Shown here piece after piece: positions 25,029-36,270 of a DNA stretch of 64,000 bases. The notes below the pieces were generated by a model, which was not told the origin of the DNA, did not search any database, and was given only the letters and a program-made list of their open reading frames with translations. The DNA comes from Arenicola marina (lineage: Eukaryota > Annelida > Polychaeta > Arenicolidae), in assembly GCA_964019135.1 (NCBI GenBank), contig OZ025248.1:18917574-18981573 (forward strand). Direction: 5' to 3'. Within the stretch, counting starts at the first letter, position 1, and every line of letters begins with the position of its first letter. Made by a program: the position numbers and the translations under genes.

Positions 25029-25059
25029 TTAAGAACGTAGAAGATGGTTGTTGGTTGTA

Positions 25060-25290
25060 TATTCAGGACGCTTTAACCACTTGTGGTCATATCGGGTCAA
25101 TGGGAGAAGATAGGGAAGAGCGAAGCCATGTCCCAGGGGTATCCCCCTACTCTTTGCAAAATAAGATGCAGTATCTGTATCCTGCGACCACACAGACATA
25201 ACAGCGGAGCTTGAACTACCAATCCACTGTGGTTAGGCTTTTAGGTGGTCAGAGCGAGCACTCGAACCCACTGAGCTATCGGGCGGCCCC
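25060..25290 (-). mobile_element. tRNA-derived SINE-like element
   Basis: Read on the minus strand, it starts GGGGCCGCCCGATAGCTCAG, which carries a good pol III A box (TAGCTCAGTGGG, plus 25268-25279). About 48 bases later is a B-box-like AGTTCAAGCTCC (plus 25206-25220). The spacing suits an internal pol III promoter. The downstream body is unrelated to tRNA, as in a SINE. The 3' end was not defined. Confidence 0.6.
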
Positions 25291-25868
25291 AATAACGTAG
25301 GAGTCTAGATCCAAGAAATTATACTCAAAGGCATCCAGTAACATTGACAGGTATCCTGGTTGTTTTAGTGTGCCAACAGCAGCTTGGCAAGGTATTTTCT
25401 TTCCTGTTAGCTGTATGGGTCAACAAAATACCCCATGAAGCAGGTGTATGCCTGGTTGCTGCTCTAGTGACCTAAAAGAATATTTTTTACAATTATATTA
25501 TATTAATTATGAACCAGATAATTAAAATATTAGTAAGTAAGTTTATTCGTACATAGAAGGCTTAAGGCCTATTGTAAAACAATGTAAACTAATTTAAATA
25601 TCCGTGCCAGTGTCCTTCATAATGAAAAATATAGCTTTGACGCTGTAGTACAAAGAATTCCCAGGCTTGAACATATCAAGGTAATGAAGAATTTGTGTTA
25701 ATGGTAACATATCAGTCTTTCGTAAGAACTTTAATTGCTGTACTTAAAAATAGAAAGTCTTACTATCAATGCAAATTTAAAGATCGACCCCACCCCTTGG
25801 CTTTGGCTCTTTTATCCACATCTAATCATTGAAATGAAAGAAGAAGACCGGATCCTCAGTATTAAAAC

Positions 25869-26310
25869 AGCATGCCTTTAGCCACAGAATATTAATCCAC
25901 TGGAATTCCCTTACAGAAGACATAATCATAGCTCCCTAGTTAACTTCCAGCATGCCTTTAGACACAGAATATTAATCCACTGGAATTCTCTCACAGAAGA
26001 CATAGTCACAGCTCCCTAGTTAACTTCCAGCATGCCTTTAGCCACAGAATATTAATCCACTGGAATTCTCTCACAGAAGACATACTCACAGCTCCCTAGT
26101 TAAATTCCAGCATGCCTTTAGCCACAGAATATTAATCCACTGGAATTCTCTCACAGAAGACATAGTCACAGCTCCCTAGTTAACTTCATTTAAATCCAGA
26201 CTAGATGCCTTTTTGAAGAATCATCCACTAAAATTCGAACGGGACACCCCGGATGATATCATAGCTCACCACAAGTGCAACAAACCAGTTAAACTAAGCT
26301 TATATATTTA
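25869..26310 (+). pseudogene. LINE reverse transcriptase C-terminal tail, segment repeated x4
   Basis: The last part translates as FSHRILIHWNSLTEDIVTAP, then SFKSRLDAFLKNHP and a stop at 26308-26310. This is the familiar ending of many invertebrate LINE reverse transcriptases (R.I..WNSLP..VV.AP....FK.RLD). The ~80-bp piece encoding the first motif is present four times head to tail (25869-26185) with few differences, while the tail after it is single. An in-frame stop (CCC TAG) occurs in every unit, so it is a dead fragment amplified after decay. Confidence 0.75.
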
Positions 26311-27279
26311 ATCCAGACGTAGGCCAATGATCTGGTGAAAGAGCCATCCAGCCTGCGACCAGAAATTCCTAAGCTATCCTAAGCGTAATTTAAGGTAAAA
26401 GGCACATTTGAGCAAGTCTGTACGAGCATTATGCTTTACAAAACATAAAATACAAAGCCCGATTATATCATGAACTACCTACATCTATTTCTTTGAACAA
26501 TTTTTTCTGATGGTTTTACCTGATCCTGACATTAGGCTACAATGGACATGCTGGACGGCATAATTGGAACACAGTTGAATTGGCCATAGGCCCTGCCTAA
26601 TATAAAACGCCATAACAGGAATTTGCAAGAAATGTGCACAACTTAAAGATCCCTGCATGCATACATACGGCATTCAAAGCTATATTTCTGAAAATCATTG
26701 CATAGACATAGATAGTTACTGATTGATGATGTTAGAAAACAAAACGTTTACCGTCATGAACACAACACAAAGAAAAGTTGACGATACATATATAACAGTT
26801 GTTATTGCAGGTGGCGCTTTTTTCCCACTCACCAGGTGGGGCAGTTCATAAGCGGCCGGAATATGGGCCCCGAAATCGTAACCAATATTTTCTCCAAGTT
26901 TTTATTGGAAAAGGGAAATTTGCTATACGTTTATTGCTTTTTCATAAGAAAGACCAAGACAATTTTAGTCATAATAGCGAATGATCAGTAACTACCCCCT
27001 CTCCCGTCTACAACCCACTCATACACACGTACATTGAGAGTTTAAATCATAAATAGCAAAGCCACGATATTCTACTCACCCAAAGGACTCGTTCAGCGTA
27101 CAACGCTCTTTGGTCTCTTCCCGTCGTGTCACAGAAAAAGTCGAAACTGGCTTGTTCATAGAGTTCATTGTGAAACTCGAGCCAAGATTTTCTGGAGCGG
27201 TGAGTTTAATGCAGACGAAATCGAGTAAGGGGGAGGGTGGGGGGCAAAGGGTATTTGCGTTCGTGATTGGGCTTTTCAT
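26311..27279. other. No gene seen
   Basis: AT-rich sequence without recognisable exons or repeats. Confidence 0.5.
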
Positions 27280-27525
27280 TTCGTCGTGAATAGGGAATGA
27301 GGAAAATAATTCTTCGTGAACTGGGAATGGGGTATTAGCCGACAGCCGTGACCAAGGATTTTCATTAATCGCGAACTGGGAATTTTAATATTAAATAACC
27401 GTGAATCGGGAAATCGTCAATTTAGTATCGTGTATCCGCCCTTCCATTACATGCGGAGAGTTATGCTTTTAATTTATCGTGACCTGGGAATAAAGAAATT
27501 AATTCTTCGTGAGCTGAGAACACGA
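27280..27525. repeat. Degenerate CGTGAACTGGGAAT repeats
   Basis: At least six spaced copies of TCGTGAAYTGGGAAT-like words separated by short variable AT-rich pieces. Related words (ATTCTTCGTGAACTGCG on the minus strand) occur near 45085-45115. They could be subterminal repeats of a DNA element. Confidence 0.45.
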
Positions 27526-27739
27526 CCCCCCCCCCCTTGCCCCCCCCCCCCCCAGTAAATGGACCTTTCCAACTGAGCTGGCATCCCATTGTACGCTCGT
27601 TTCTTTTTGTCATTACACATGTCAGTGATCATCTCCTTCTATCCTATCCCACATCACCATGGCAAATTCTTGCATATAGACGCTTATGACGTGATAAAGA
27701 GCACACTGTTAAAGTAACATGTTCTGTACTTGTTATATT

Positions 27740-27795
27740 ACCAACCTCTTCTCCATGTCAAAGAAAATTATTCGGTCTTGAAGTTAAAGCCCATG
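27740..27795 (+). repeat. Short dispersed repeat, partner at 30054-30108
   Basis: Both places share TACCAACCTCTTCTYCATGT, then TCAAA and a TTCKGTCTTGAA segment. No larger element was defined. Confidence 0.55.
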
Positions 27796-28059
27796 GGCTA
27801 TCCGGAGAGAAGCAAATTTGTTCACTGGAGCAAAAGTTTCTGGCCGGCTTTATATCCCTTCGCCCCTTTTCGCTGTTCGGTATTCTGTGTGATGTCGACT
27901 GCGACTCGCTAGGACGTCAGCGTGCGATAAACTAGTCAGCGCAGTTTTATGTTGAAACTGTTCTTTTACAAACTCAACGAGATATCAAATATATATCCAT
28001 CATAATTTTGAGATTCTTTTAGACTTTATTCTAAAATGTGAACAAATCTAAGATGGCGC

Positions 28060-28335
28060 ACACATCTAACGCCTAACACATCTAACTCCTAACACATCTA
28101 ACTCTTAACACATCTAACTCCTAACACATCTAACTCCTAACACATCTAACTCCTAACACATCTAACTCCTAACACATATAACTCCTAACACATCTTAACT
28201 CCTATCACATCTAACAGCGAACATTTCTAACACATCTAACATCTAACGATCTAACATCTATCACATCTTATATCTAACAAATCTACCATATAAGAACTCA
28301 CACATATATCAGGTAACATATTTAACATCTAACCG
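28060..28335. repeat. Minisatellite CACATCTAACTCCTAA, ~16 bp
   Basis: Regular copies of a ~16-bp unit (28075-28200) decay into shorter ACATCTAAC words up to 28335. Confidence 0.9.
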
Positions 28336-29552
28336 ATCACATAATCACATAGTGTTTACACGCCAATAACCTAGCAAAAGTGACAAAATGTGACAACCGC
28401 TTTTCTACCACCATGTAAACCCACCAATTCTCCCCACTTGTGTGCTATTCACATTATTTCACATTAATTTTAAATTTTAATCTTTTTAGTATTACAGTTT
28501 ATGGTGGAGAGTAACCGATACTTGAAAAAATTGAAAAACCGACGCTGCAATCGTGACTTTAAATGCCATACAATATGAAGTCCTCCTACATGAGCCGTCT
28601 CCAGAACAGTGGAGCAGACCTATGTCACACGGCTCGGCAATGCTTGACTCCTGACTTGAAGCATGGGTACCGTGTACGTACAACCTGTCCTTACATCTAC
28701 GGTGGCCCGACCCTATTTTTATTTTATTTCCACAAAAATAGCGGTCATCCCGCCCAATTTGGCGCCTTCGATATGACTTCCCCGTGCCCGATCTGCTCGC
28801 AGACGGCTTAATAGCTGCTGTTTTGGTGTCACCATGGGCACGTGTCCCTCCCGGTGGCTGTCAGGGAGGGGACAGGCGGCAGGGGGGCGTCAGGGTCAGT
28901 CACGGGGTCCCCGCCGTCATAACGACAGACCCACGACTTGGGGAAAGGCGCTTTCTGATTGGCTGGCAGCTAGGCTTGCACTCACACATATGTCAGTACG
29001 ACGACCACGTGTCGAAGGTGAAAGGTCAGAGGTCGTAGCGAGCGTGGCGGGCTCTTAGTGGCTCTTAGCGTGTGACAGAATTCGACGAACATTAAAAAAC
29101 CACTGGCAGAGGGCATGAAAACGGTCGCCTGTAAAGGTATGCTGGACTGTGTTACAGCTGTCCCAGTTGGAACATATGCAAAATGTCACACGTTCTAGAA
29201 ATCGTGCCGTTAAAATGAATTTTTATTGCCAAGCCTTAATCAGGATTATTTATTATGCCAATGTTGTTCCTTTTCAAAAAACATCAGATAAGCAATGTAA
29301 ATACAAATAAAGATAATAGTCTTTGATGAAGTGTATTCCTTCTTCCAGCAAAAATAACTTGCTGACTTCTGGATTTAGACCATTTGATTCTAGAGCCCCG
29401 GTCGCAGCCGTCAAAGGCGAGTTGTTGCTGATGGTTGAGGTCGTGAACAATGTGCTGTGACCATAGGTATTACGTACATAGTCACCTCAGTGGCGGGCAA
29501 CTTTTAACGCAAGCATTGCTAACTCTATGATATTTAGTAGAATTGGCAAACA
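28336..29552. other. No gene seen
   Basis: No supported exon or repeat. A GC-rich patch at 28780-29060 has several short open frames on both strands but no family match and no convincing splice sites. Confidence 0.5.
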
Positions 29553-29745
29553 AATGGAATGACGAAGTTAATCCGTTAACATTATACTTGAGTTCACCAT
29601 CCATTAAGTCAGTCGAGAGGCATCGATACCTTGGGTTGCTCCTCCACAACAGGTTGTCATGGGTTGACCACGTGACTATAGTCTAAGCCAAAAGGTGTCT
29701 TTTAAAGCTGGAATTGATGCCTAAAACGATCTACCGTAAAGTAGC
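29553..29745 (+). pseudogene. LINE reverse transcriptase fragment
   Basis: The frame reads IKSVERHRYLGLLLHNRLSW, then VDHV and, after a stop, AKRCLLKLELMP. This matches the RT segment after the catalytic box in jockey/CR1-like LINEs (I..V...KYLGV.LD..LSW..H). It is a short broken fragment, in the same strand as the fragment at 25.9 kb but not shown to be the same copy. Confidence 0.6.
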
Positions 29746-30113
29746 GTTTTTTTGCATCCGTCTCCGCACCCGCGTGCGTCGTCCGTTGTCCGTCGTTTGC
29801 GAACACACGTGTTCGTCTTCTGCCCCACTTTTCTATGTGAAAGCTGTTTTTCCAGGTCAGTCCATGCTAGTAAGCCCATAGATTCTGGCCGACTCAAACT
29901 ACAGAGCGTCATGTCATTATATATTATCACGGAGTATACTGACACTGATTCCATTGGGCAACGTAATTATAATGACAGCAAAAACGACTTGGAGGAAATT
30001 CAGTTAATTATTACATAATATTGCTTAAAGAAATATATTCTCTAATGTTTTGTGTTACCAACCTCTTCTTCATGTCAAATAAGTATATTCTGTCTTGAAT
30101 TTAATTCAAGAGG

Positions 30114-30152
30114 AACCTTCGTCCCCAGCCATTCTGGCTGGGGACGAAGGTT
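30114..30152. repeat. Perfect 18-bp hairpin with 3-base loop
   Basis: AACCTTCGTCCCCAGCCA (30114-30131) is followed by TTC and its exact reverse complement (30135-30152). It lies directly after the short repeat at 30054-30108. Confidence 0.9.
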
Positions 30153-30255
30153 TCTCTCCATTGTTGGCGGTTATGTCGCATCAACAGAAGCGAAGATGAC
30201 GCGGGCAGTCAGGACCAAGTGTCCATTCCTGCATGACAATCGACACTTTAGACAA

Positions 30256-31150
30256 TAGGGCTATAAAGTCTCGTCTGCCAAGAATTCCGGTTTACTTATT
30301 TTGGGGACAAACAAACGAAGTACGTGTTCGGAACGAGTTCTCTGCACACACTGGTATCCTCACTATCGGTGACGTAGTCCTGACGTATATGTTACGCAAA
30401 GAGAGAGACAGGGAACGAGACTACCTGCGCAAGAGCCGGGCGCCGAGGGGTGGGTCCATTGCGGAAGGCCTAGCGATATGTTTAAGAATATTTAGGAAAT
30501 ATAGCTGCACAAAACAGATAGACGACACATTTTTCATTCATTTGCGCCATCACAATGACGAATATTTGTTACGACGGGACAACACGGCTGAGAAACTAAC
30601 GTTTTTTGCATCTTCTACAAAATCTCCCCGGTAACAACGTTGACGCAGGGCTTCAAACAGAAAAGTTACGAAGAATGAAGAAACTTTGTCTTTTCGTCAT
30701 CCAAAATGATACAAAAACATCCAACTGGTCTTATTTTACCTTTACCATGTGGTTTAATGACGCATCAGTGTATTGTTACTCCATGCATTGCACATTTTGA
30801 CAGCAGAATGGTTAAGTTGATCACTTGCTTTCGCCATTTTTGTTGCCGCGGAGGCACGTGAAACTCTGTGACGTCACACGCTGTTTAGGGAACTCGCGAA
30901 AGCGCGGGTGCAGGGCTAAATTTAAAACGTTATATTTAGCTTTCGAGTGTTTTGAAGACGGATTTTTCCTCGCATATTCCCAAAGTTCTGCGCTTCATCG
31001 ACTCTAAGTATTTTAACGTACACCTTCCATAGCCATGTTTAGTGAAATGGTACTCATAGTCTTTAGAATAAACCTGGAACGAAATTGATTTGTAGCGGCC
31101 TATACTTCAACATGGAGCACGTGTGTTTGTTTGTCCGCAAAACTGAAGAG
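30256..31150 (+). mobile_element. ~0.9-kb non-autonomous element, copy A
   Basis: The sequence matches the reverse complement of 38901-39860 almost end to end. The left end reads AGGGCTATAAAGTCTCGT and has TTTTGGGGACAAACAAACGA shortly inside; the right end has the same GGACAAACAAAC motif inverted, so the element has subterminal inverted repeats. The interior has GTGACGTCAC and GCGAAAGC words but no transposase. The last ~30 bases of the right end differ from copy B, so this copy is slightly truncated there. Superfamily unknown. Confidence 0.8.
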
Positions 31151-31245
31151 CGCGTTTGTTTATTCTCAACCTGTTGAAGGTTTACGGTTTACGTTTACCT
31201 TTGTTGAACACTCTTCAACATAAACTTGTTGAGGATAAACAAACG
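31151..31245. repeat. Imperfect inverted repeat, ~20-bp arms
   Basis: CGCGTTTGTTTATTCTCAAC near 31151 pairs with GTTGAGGATAAACAAACGCG ending near 31245 with one mismatch. It immediately follows the right edge of copy A. Confidence 0.7.
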
Positions 31246-32129
31246 CGTTTCTAGTTTTGTTGAGGTTTCTGTTGAATGTTAAGGTGCTTGGGGCACAGAT
31301 CTACCGAGGTAAGTTAATGCTGATGATTAATGGATAACATGCATGAAGACAATAAAGATTCCATTTAGACCCTATAAGGCTAAGCAAAACAAGGCCATGT
31401 TTTCAGAATCATCTGATCTTAATGGTGGCTGTCAGCCTGAGTAAATCAGGAGAAACAGGTTAGTAACTTAAACCTAATATACTACAATGAACACTAAGTA
31501 GGGGCCTATATCTAAGACTTATTTGTTAAACTTATAAAGCTACGGTAACCATAGATTTATAATATGCCTACCGGTTAAAACACTGCAGATCAAAAAGACT
31601 GCCTGGACTTGTTTTGGTTTTATTTTGGCGGAACCCATATGACGGAACAGGAAATACCTTATATCGTTCCAGCAACATTCATTCTTATTGGAGGATATGT
31701 ATGTATCTAAGAAAGATTAATTATAGTCGATAACTCTTCATCATAATGCAACCATGTGTAATTTAACCTCAAGTGCTCAAGGCAGTAAATGGAACGTATT
31801 AAGCTTATACCTAGAAGTTGGACCAGTGATTGCACACTTCCTTGAATTGTTCGAATTTGTATCCAAACTTTTACCCGACAGATGCCTTCATGTATGACAT
31901 CTACCTTGACACCTATTTTGTAATATTATATGCAATATGCACCATCTTTCGCTCGGTGCGCAATTACTGGTACCTGCGCAATCACTGGTCGGATAACTAT
32001 CTATTTAGAGGCGAAAGCTCATCATGTGGATTGCCGACATCGGTTCTACCTCTACATATATGAGATTTAGGCTACTTGATATTAATTGCAACACTGTATT
32101 GTAGCAACAATGAAGTAATATATTATTGC
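31246..32129. other. No gene seen
   Basis: AT-rich sequence without a recognisable exon, except a possible 5' splice site (GAGGTAAGT near 31305) without coding context. Confidence 0.45.
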
Positions 32130-33660
32130 TTTTGCAGAACATGGATCTTTCCCGCACCAAGGATGTTATTTCACACCACTTAATACAAGCTATCGTGGCA
32201 ACTGTGCAAAGAGAATTTGATGCTGTGAGATATGAACCGAGAGGGAACATTTGCAAATAGAAGAAGAAGACGATGCTCTTATGGTAACCAAAATAGCACA
32301 AAAATATATCATGCATATATAAACATTGCATAAGTTTTTATGTAAAATGTGTTATGTGGTGCTATAGAAACCCAATAATAATAATAAATAATAATAAATA
32401 ACCGTGACCTAGATTAAACTCGAAATGAGCAATTTAGTACACATGTAATATAGTTCTACACATAGACATTTCCTCTTTAGGAAGCAGCAGCGCTACTGTA
32501 GGGTGGCTGAGAAGACGGAAAGAGAGATGCGGCCAAAGGTAGAAAATATTTAGAATAGGAATATGAAGCATTGGTGACGGACCATACTGACACACAGTAC
32601 AGGAGCCATTTCAGGTGAGCCCCGCCCAAGTGAAAATAGTTAGAATATTAGTCACTGATATGTATATGGTGCGGGCCGGGCCCTTGGAGTATTAAAAACC
32701 CCACCTGTTACATATATATATATATTATAACAACCACCATACATGCATGTTTTACAGATGGACTTGAGCTCATTAGATTACAAATATTCATCCAACATAA
32801 AATAAAATATACATATATATATAGAATCTAGTAAGTTTATACCTATGTTACTTATTACTTTAGGATGTCACTGGCAAGCGTCGAGGCGGTTGTGCCTTGT
32901 TGGTCGCCGACGAGCAGCCCATAAGGCACGGACGTCCGGCTGTCGGCATAGAAAAGGCTTTCCACATTTTTCTTTGGTTTATGGCCAATGGTGCAGAGAC
33001 ATCTAGGTAAGTAGCACAGTCAAATGTCTTGTCCCTCGTCAGTTGTTGCTAATGAATAATGCAGTAAGACAACGAGGTAAAACCAAATACTTAAAGCAGA
33101 TTACCCCAAATTAAGTTAGTCAGACATTTAAACACTGTTTTTCGGCATTGAAGATGAACAGTTTTGTATTTCCACTATTTATGTCTTTTTTATTTGCTTG
33201 ACAAGACCCGGGAAAAAGAAGTGCGCAAGTCGAACACTGTTTACGACAATTAAAATAGCATTATTGAAGTTAGGTTTGTACCAGTCCTGTCCGTTATTAT
33301 CAGGTTTGCAATCAGTGGTCTATATTTACAAAATTGTTGTCGTTTTTATTTTTCAGACAAATTGGAGACCGAATATAGTCAAAGCAATGCCACTATTTAT
33401 AAAGTTATCACCGACATGGCAGCTAAAGTAACTGCTTTAGCCCCCCAGATTATACGTTGGCCAAGGGGGGAAGCCATAGGTGAAACCGTAGTTGGTTTTC
33501 GGGAAATGGGTGTTGTGGACGGGGTGATCGGCTGCGTCGATGGTACGCACATTCCTATTTCCAGCCCAAACGACCATCCGGAAATGTACATTAATAGAAA
33601 ACGTACATCAATAATTAACATATGCACATAAGGGACAATTACCTCAATGAAAGAAACGCC
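32130..33660 (+). pseudogene. Harbinger/HARBI1-type transposase remnant
   Basis: Exon-like pieces follow the HARBI1 family order. 32560-32615 encodes YEALVTDHTDTQYRSHFR and ends at a GTGAGC donor. 32874-33006 encodes GRPAVGIEKAFHIFLWFMAN and ends at GTAAGT. 33358-33631 encodes SQSNATIYKVITDMAAKV, a WPRGEA segment and GVIGCVDGTHIPISSP with YINRKR. This is the start of the DDE nuclease, with the first catalytic Asp in CVDGTHI. Two frame changes occur (within the second piece and at the start of the third), and the second and third acidic residues are missing after the stop at 33631. An upstream MDLSRTKDVISHHL frame at 32142 may be an N-terminal exon. HARBI1-type proteins are transposases or their domesticated relatives; this copy is broken. 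Confidence 0.75.
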
Positions 33661-34017
33661 CATTACAGGTAGAGTACTGGTATTATCTATATGAAATATT
33701 ATATATGAACATTTTTACCTGTTCGGCATATCGGCCGAAATATCAAAGTATATTAGTTCTTTCCTTTTTGCATATTTAAGTTTTTAGGATTTATTGACAG
33801 TTCTTGGTAGCCTATCAGCAGTTACCATTAAATATCATAAAGATGTTTCCTGAAATGTTCTGAGAAGTAATCATGCCAGGGCATCTGAACACTTTTGGCT
33901 TTGCGATATGTTCGTCAGGATGCATGTGTGATATTTTAGGAAGTAGGGTCTTTACTGACTTCTTTAATTTTACTTCTCGTTGTGTTGTTCTAATATTTCT
34001 AAACTTAATTTCGACAA
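33661..34017. other. No feature seen
   Basis: AT-rich spacer between the Harbinger remnant and the next element. Confidence 0.5.
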
Positions 34018-34027
34018 CCCCAACTGG

Positions 34028-35866
34028 TAGTTCCGTCTCCGAAACCTAGTGTCTCCGCACGCTCCGCCAACAAGGTTTCGTACGGGAAGCTCATTTTCTC
34101 GGTACAAGATTCGGCCGTGAAATCGGGGCGGAAACTTGGGAGTCCACAAAGTCACCTTTTTGACCTTCCTAACTTAGCTTTATCTCACTCTATGCAGAGG
34201 TGATCCAATCACTTGTCAATTTCTATAATTCACAAGCCGGTATACGCTTGAACAACTGACTTTCAGGCAGTTTATTGCACAGACCATCTTCAGTAATCGG
34301 CAACCGCACGCCAGAAAACTTGTTTATACTGAGTTATGTCATGTGATAATTCAGTTTCAGTTCGCGATCTTTGATTCATGGGATACAGGTGTTATTTTAA
34401 TATCGTTATTATCCGTATTCTTTACGCGACTGTTAATATATAGCTGTGAGGACGTGTGCTTGGACGACGTTAGTCCCACGAGACAGTTGTTGCTCCACAC
34501 AGCAATCTCATATGCCTCAAATCCGCAGTCAAGAAAGAGAGTGGAAGATTTGTTTGCGTGAGCGACTAAGTGTTTTTCACGGTACGATCCATCAAACCAT
34601 TGTCATTTTGTACTAAATGATATTTGTACTTCATATTTGCCGTAAAACCGGCATGCATATGAACCAAGAAAGTGATCGATTTCTTATCAAGTCAGTTGAG
34701 ATTTGAATTTCGTGTCATTCATCGCGCCATTTTGTATTTGGTCATTCTTCACCCGCGGCTTCACTCTCTGCCTTCGACTCACTCCGCTAGGGCTCCATTA
34801 TATCTTTGTTGTCGCCTACGTCCTGAATGCATTTTCACACTCGCTCGCCAGGGCGGCGCTGCGCAGATTGATAGGAAAAATGCGTCGCGCATTTCTACAA
34901 ATTAGTGTTGGGAACCAGCCTAAGCCTAATAACGCCTGAAATCAGGTGATGAAGAGAAAGAGTTCTGTCACAATTATAACTTTTTCGAAAGGTTACAAGA
35001 TGTGTTTTGCTGTATTAATAAAACAAAGCTCGTTATTTTTAGGTTTGATTGTTGAAAACTATAACGTTGCAGAAAATTACAAGGGATTTGACCGTTTTTC
35101 AAGAATCTTGAAATTTGCCCCCGGCCGACAGCAGCGGTAAAAGCAGAGCTTGCGTAGCGCCACCGTGCGGGGAGCTTGCCGCGGCTTGCGCCAGGTGGCG
35201 TTTGGCTTATTGCGCGTGAATGGCTGGGTTTACGGAGCGCCACCAAGCGAATGGTGTTGTTTTGACGATTGTGCGCATGCGCAAATTCTCCACTGGGTGG
35301 GAAAGATGGCGGTGGGGACAGGGCTGTCTGCAGGCTCCACAATACAACAAATGATACCGTTGTAATACCAGAGACTTTAACCAAAATTACAACGTAAATT
35401 GTAAGATACATACTTCCAGAAACTATTGCTATACTCAAAATGTAAATAATCGGCGAGATATATGAATTTCTAAATGCCAGGTCGATTGCGCAGTAAGATG
35501 AATGAGCCTCAATCACGTTTCAGTTTGTAGAGATATTCCGTATTTTCGACGCCACCACAGTCACGTGACCGAACACGGTAGACGGCGGAGGCCGCAAGCG
35601 CTAATTTTGAAACGTTTCGCTAGAAAAGGGGTGATAGCAGGGTTATTTAACAATGTATGGAACTAATCAGTATTCTAACTGAAAGGCCATACTTTCTCCA
35701 ATGCCCAAATGTCAATAAAAATTCTCAGATGTGGCTGATATTATTACAAAAGGTAAATAAATTCGACGACTTTTTTCGTTCGATTTTCGTACCGAGAAAA
35801 TGAGCTTCCCGTACGAAACCTTGTTGGCGGAGCGTGCGGAGACACTAGGTTTCGGAGACGGAACTA
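34028..35866. mobile_element. Young DNA element: 78-bp perfect TIRs, 10-bp target duplication
   Basis: The terminal inverted repeats 34028-34105 and 35789-35866 (starting TAGTTCCGTCTCCGAAACCT) are identical over 78 bp. They are flanked by the same ten bases, CCCCAACTGG, at 34018-34027 and 35867-35876. Ten-base duplications and long TIRs fit Mutator-like or related groups, but no transposase is encoded, so the superfamily is unassigned. Perfect TIRs suggest recent movement. The interior contains another dispersed repeat (34760-35185). Confidence 0.9.
34760..35185 (+). repeat. Dispersed repeat inside the TIR element, partner at 57133-57540
   Basis: The segment matches 57133-57540 in inverse orientation. 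Both carry TTCGACTCACTCCGCTA, GTCGCCTACGTCCT, GCCAGGGCGGCGCTGCGCA, GGAAAAATGCGTCGCGCATT, CAATTATAACTTTTTCGAAA, TTTGCCCCCGGCCGACAGCA and CACCGTGCGGGGAGCTTGCC in order. Whether it is a nested insertion or part of the host element cannot be told. It has no convincing protein. Confidence 0.8.
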
Positions 35867-35877
35867 CCCCAACTGGG

Positions 35878-36270
35878 TGTTCGTTCCGAGTTCGGTCTTA
35901 CGTTAACACGTGGTGGCGAAGGCACTGAGGCGAAACGAAGTGGTTAAGTTTCAATGATTTATTTAAACACCCTTAAACCCAAATAAACCACAAGTCACGA
36001 ACTCCGTTATCGGTGTCACTTACCTGGCAGCAGTTGGTGAAACTGCTGCCAGCCCCTTGCGCCGCAGGGCGGTGAATCCAACTGAAATCCCTCCTAGCTG
36101 GCTAGCTAAACCCCGTCCTCCCGCAACGCCGCTGACTGACTAACTAACTTCAAACTCAACCCAAGCGGTGACATCACCGCTGTGGTTACTATAGTAACTC
36201 ACGCGCGCAAACTACAGTATGGCGCAAAAGTATTGGACCTGGGATACCACACTCCCCCTCCCTTTAAAAC
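35878..36270 (-). mobile_element. LTR retrotransposon fossil: LTR plus polypurine tract
   Basis: On the minus strand an A/G-rich tract (plus 36252-36270) is followed by TGTGGTATCCC, and the block ends in GAACA at 35878. This gives a ~374-bp LTR with TG...CA ends (35878-36251) that contains an AATAAA signal. The arrangement is that of a 3' LTR. No partner LTR and no recognisable gag or pol was found to the right, so it is a partial, broken copy. Its family cannot be named from the LTR, and its age cannot be estimated without the second LTR. Confidence 0.5.

Noticed and set aside
30825-31007. 60-codon frame conserved in both long inverted elements
   Set aside because: It starts with TTG and is only as conserved as the rest of the element, so DNA-level similarity explains it.
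34974-35516. 180-codon minus-strand frame inside the TIR element
   Set aside because: It starts without ATG, crosses the edge of a dispersed repeat and is not kept in the repeat's other copy at 57.1 kb.
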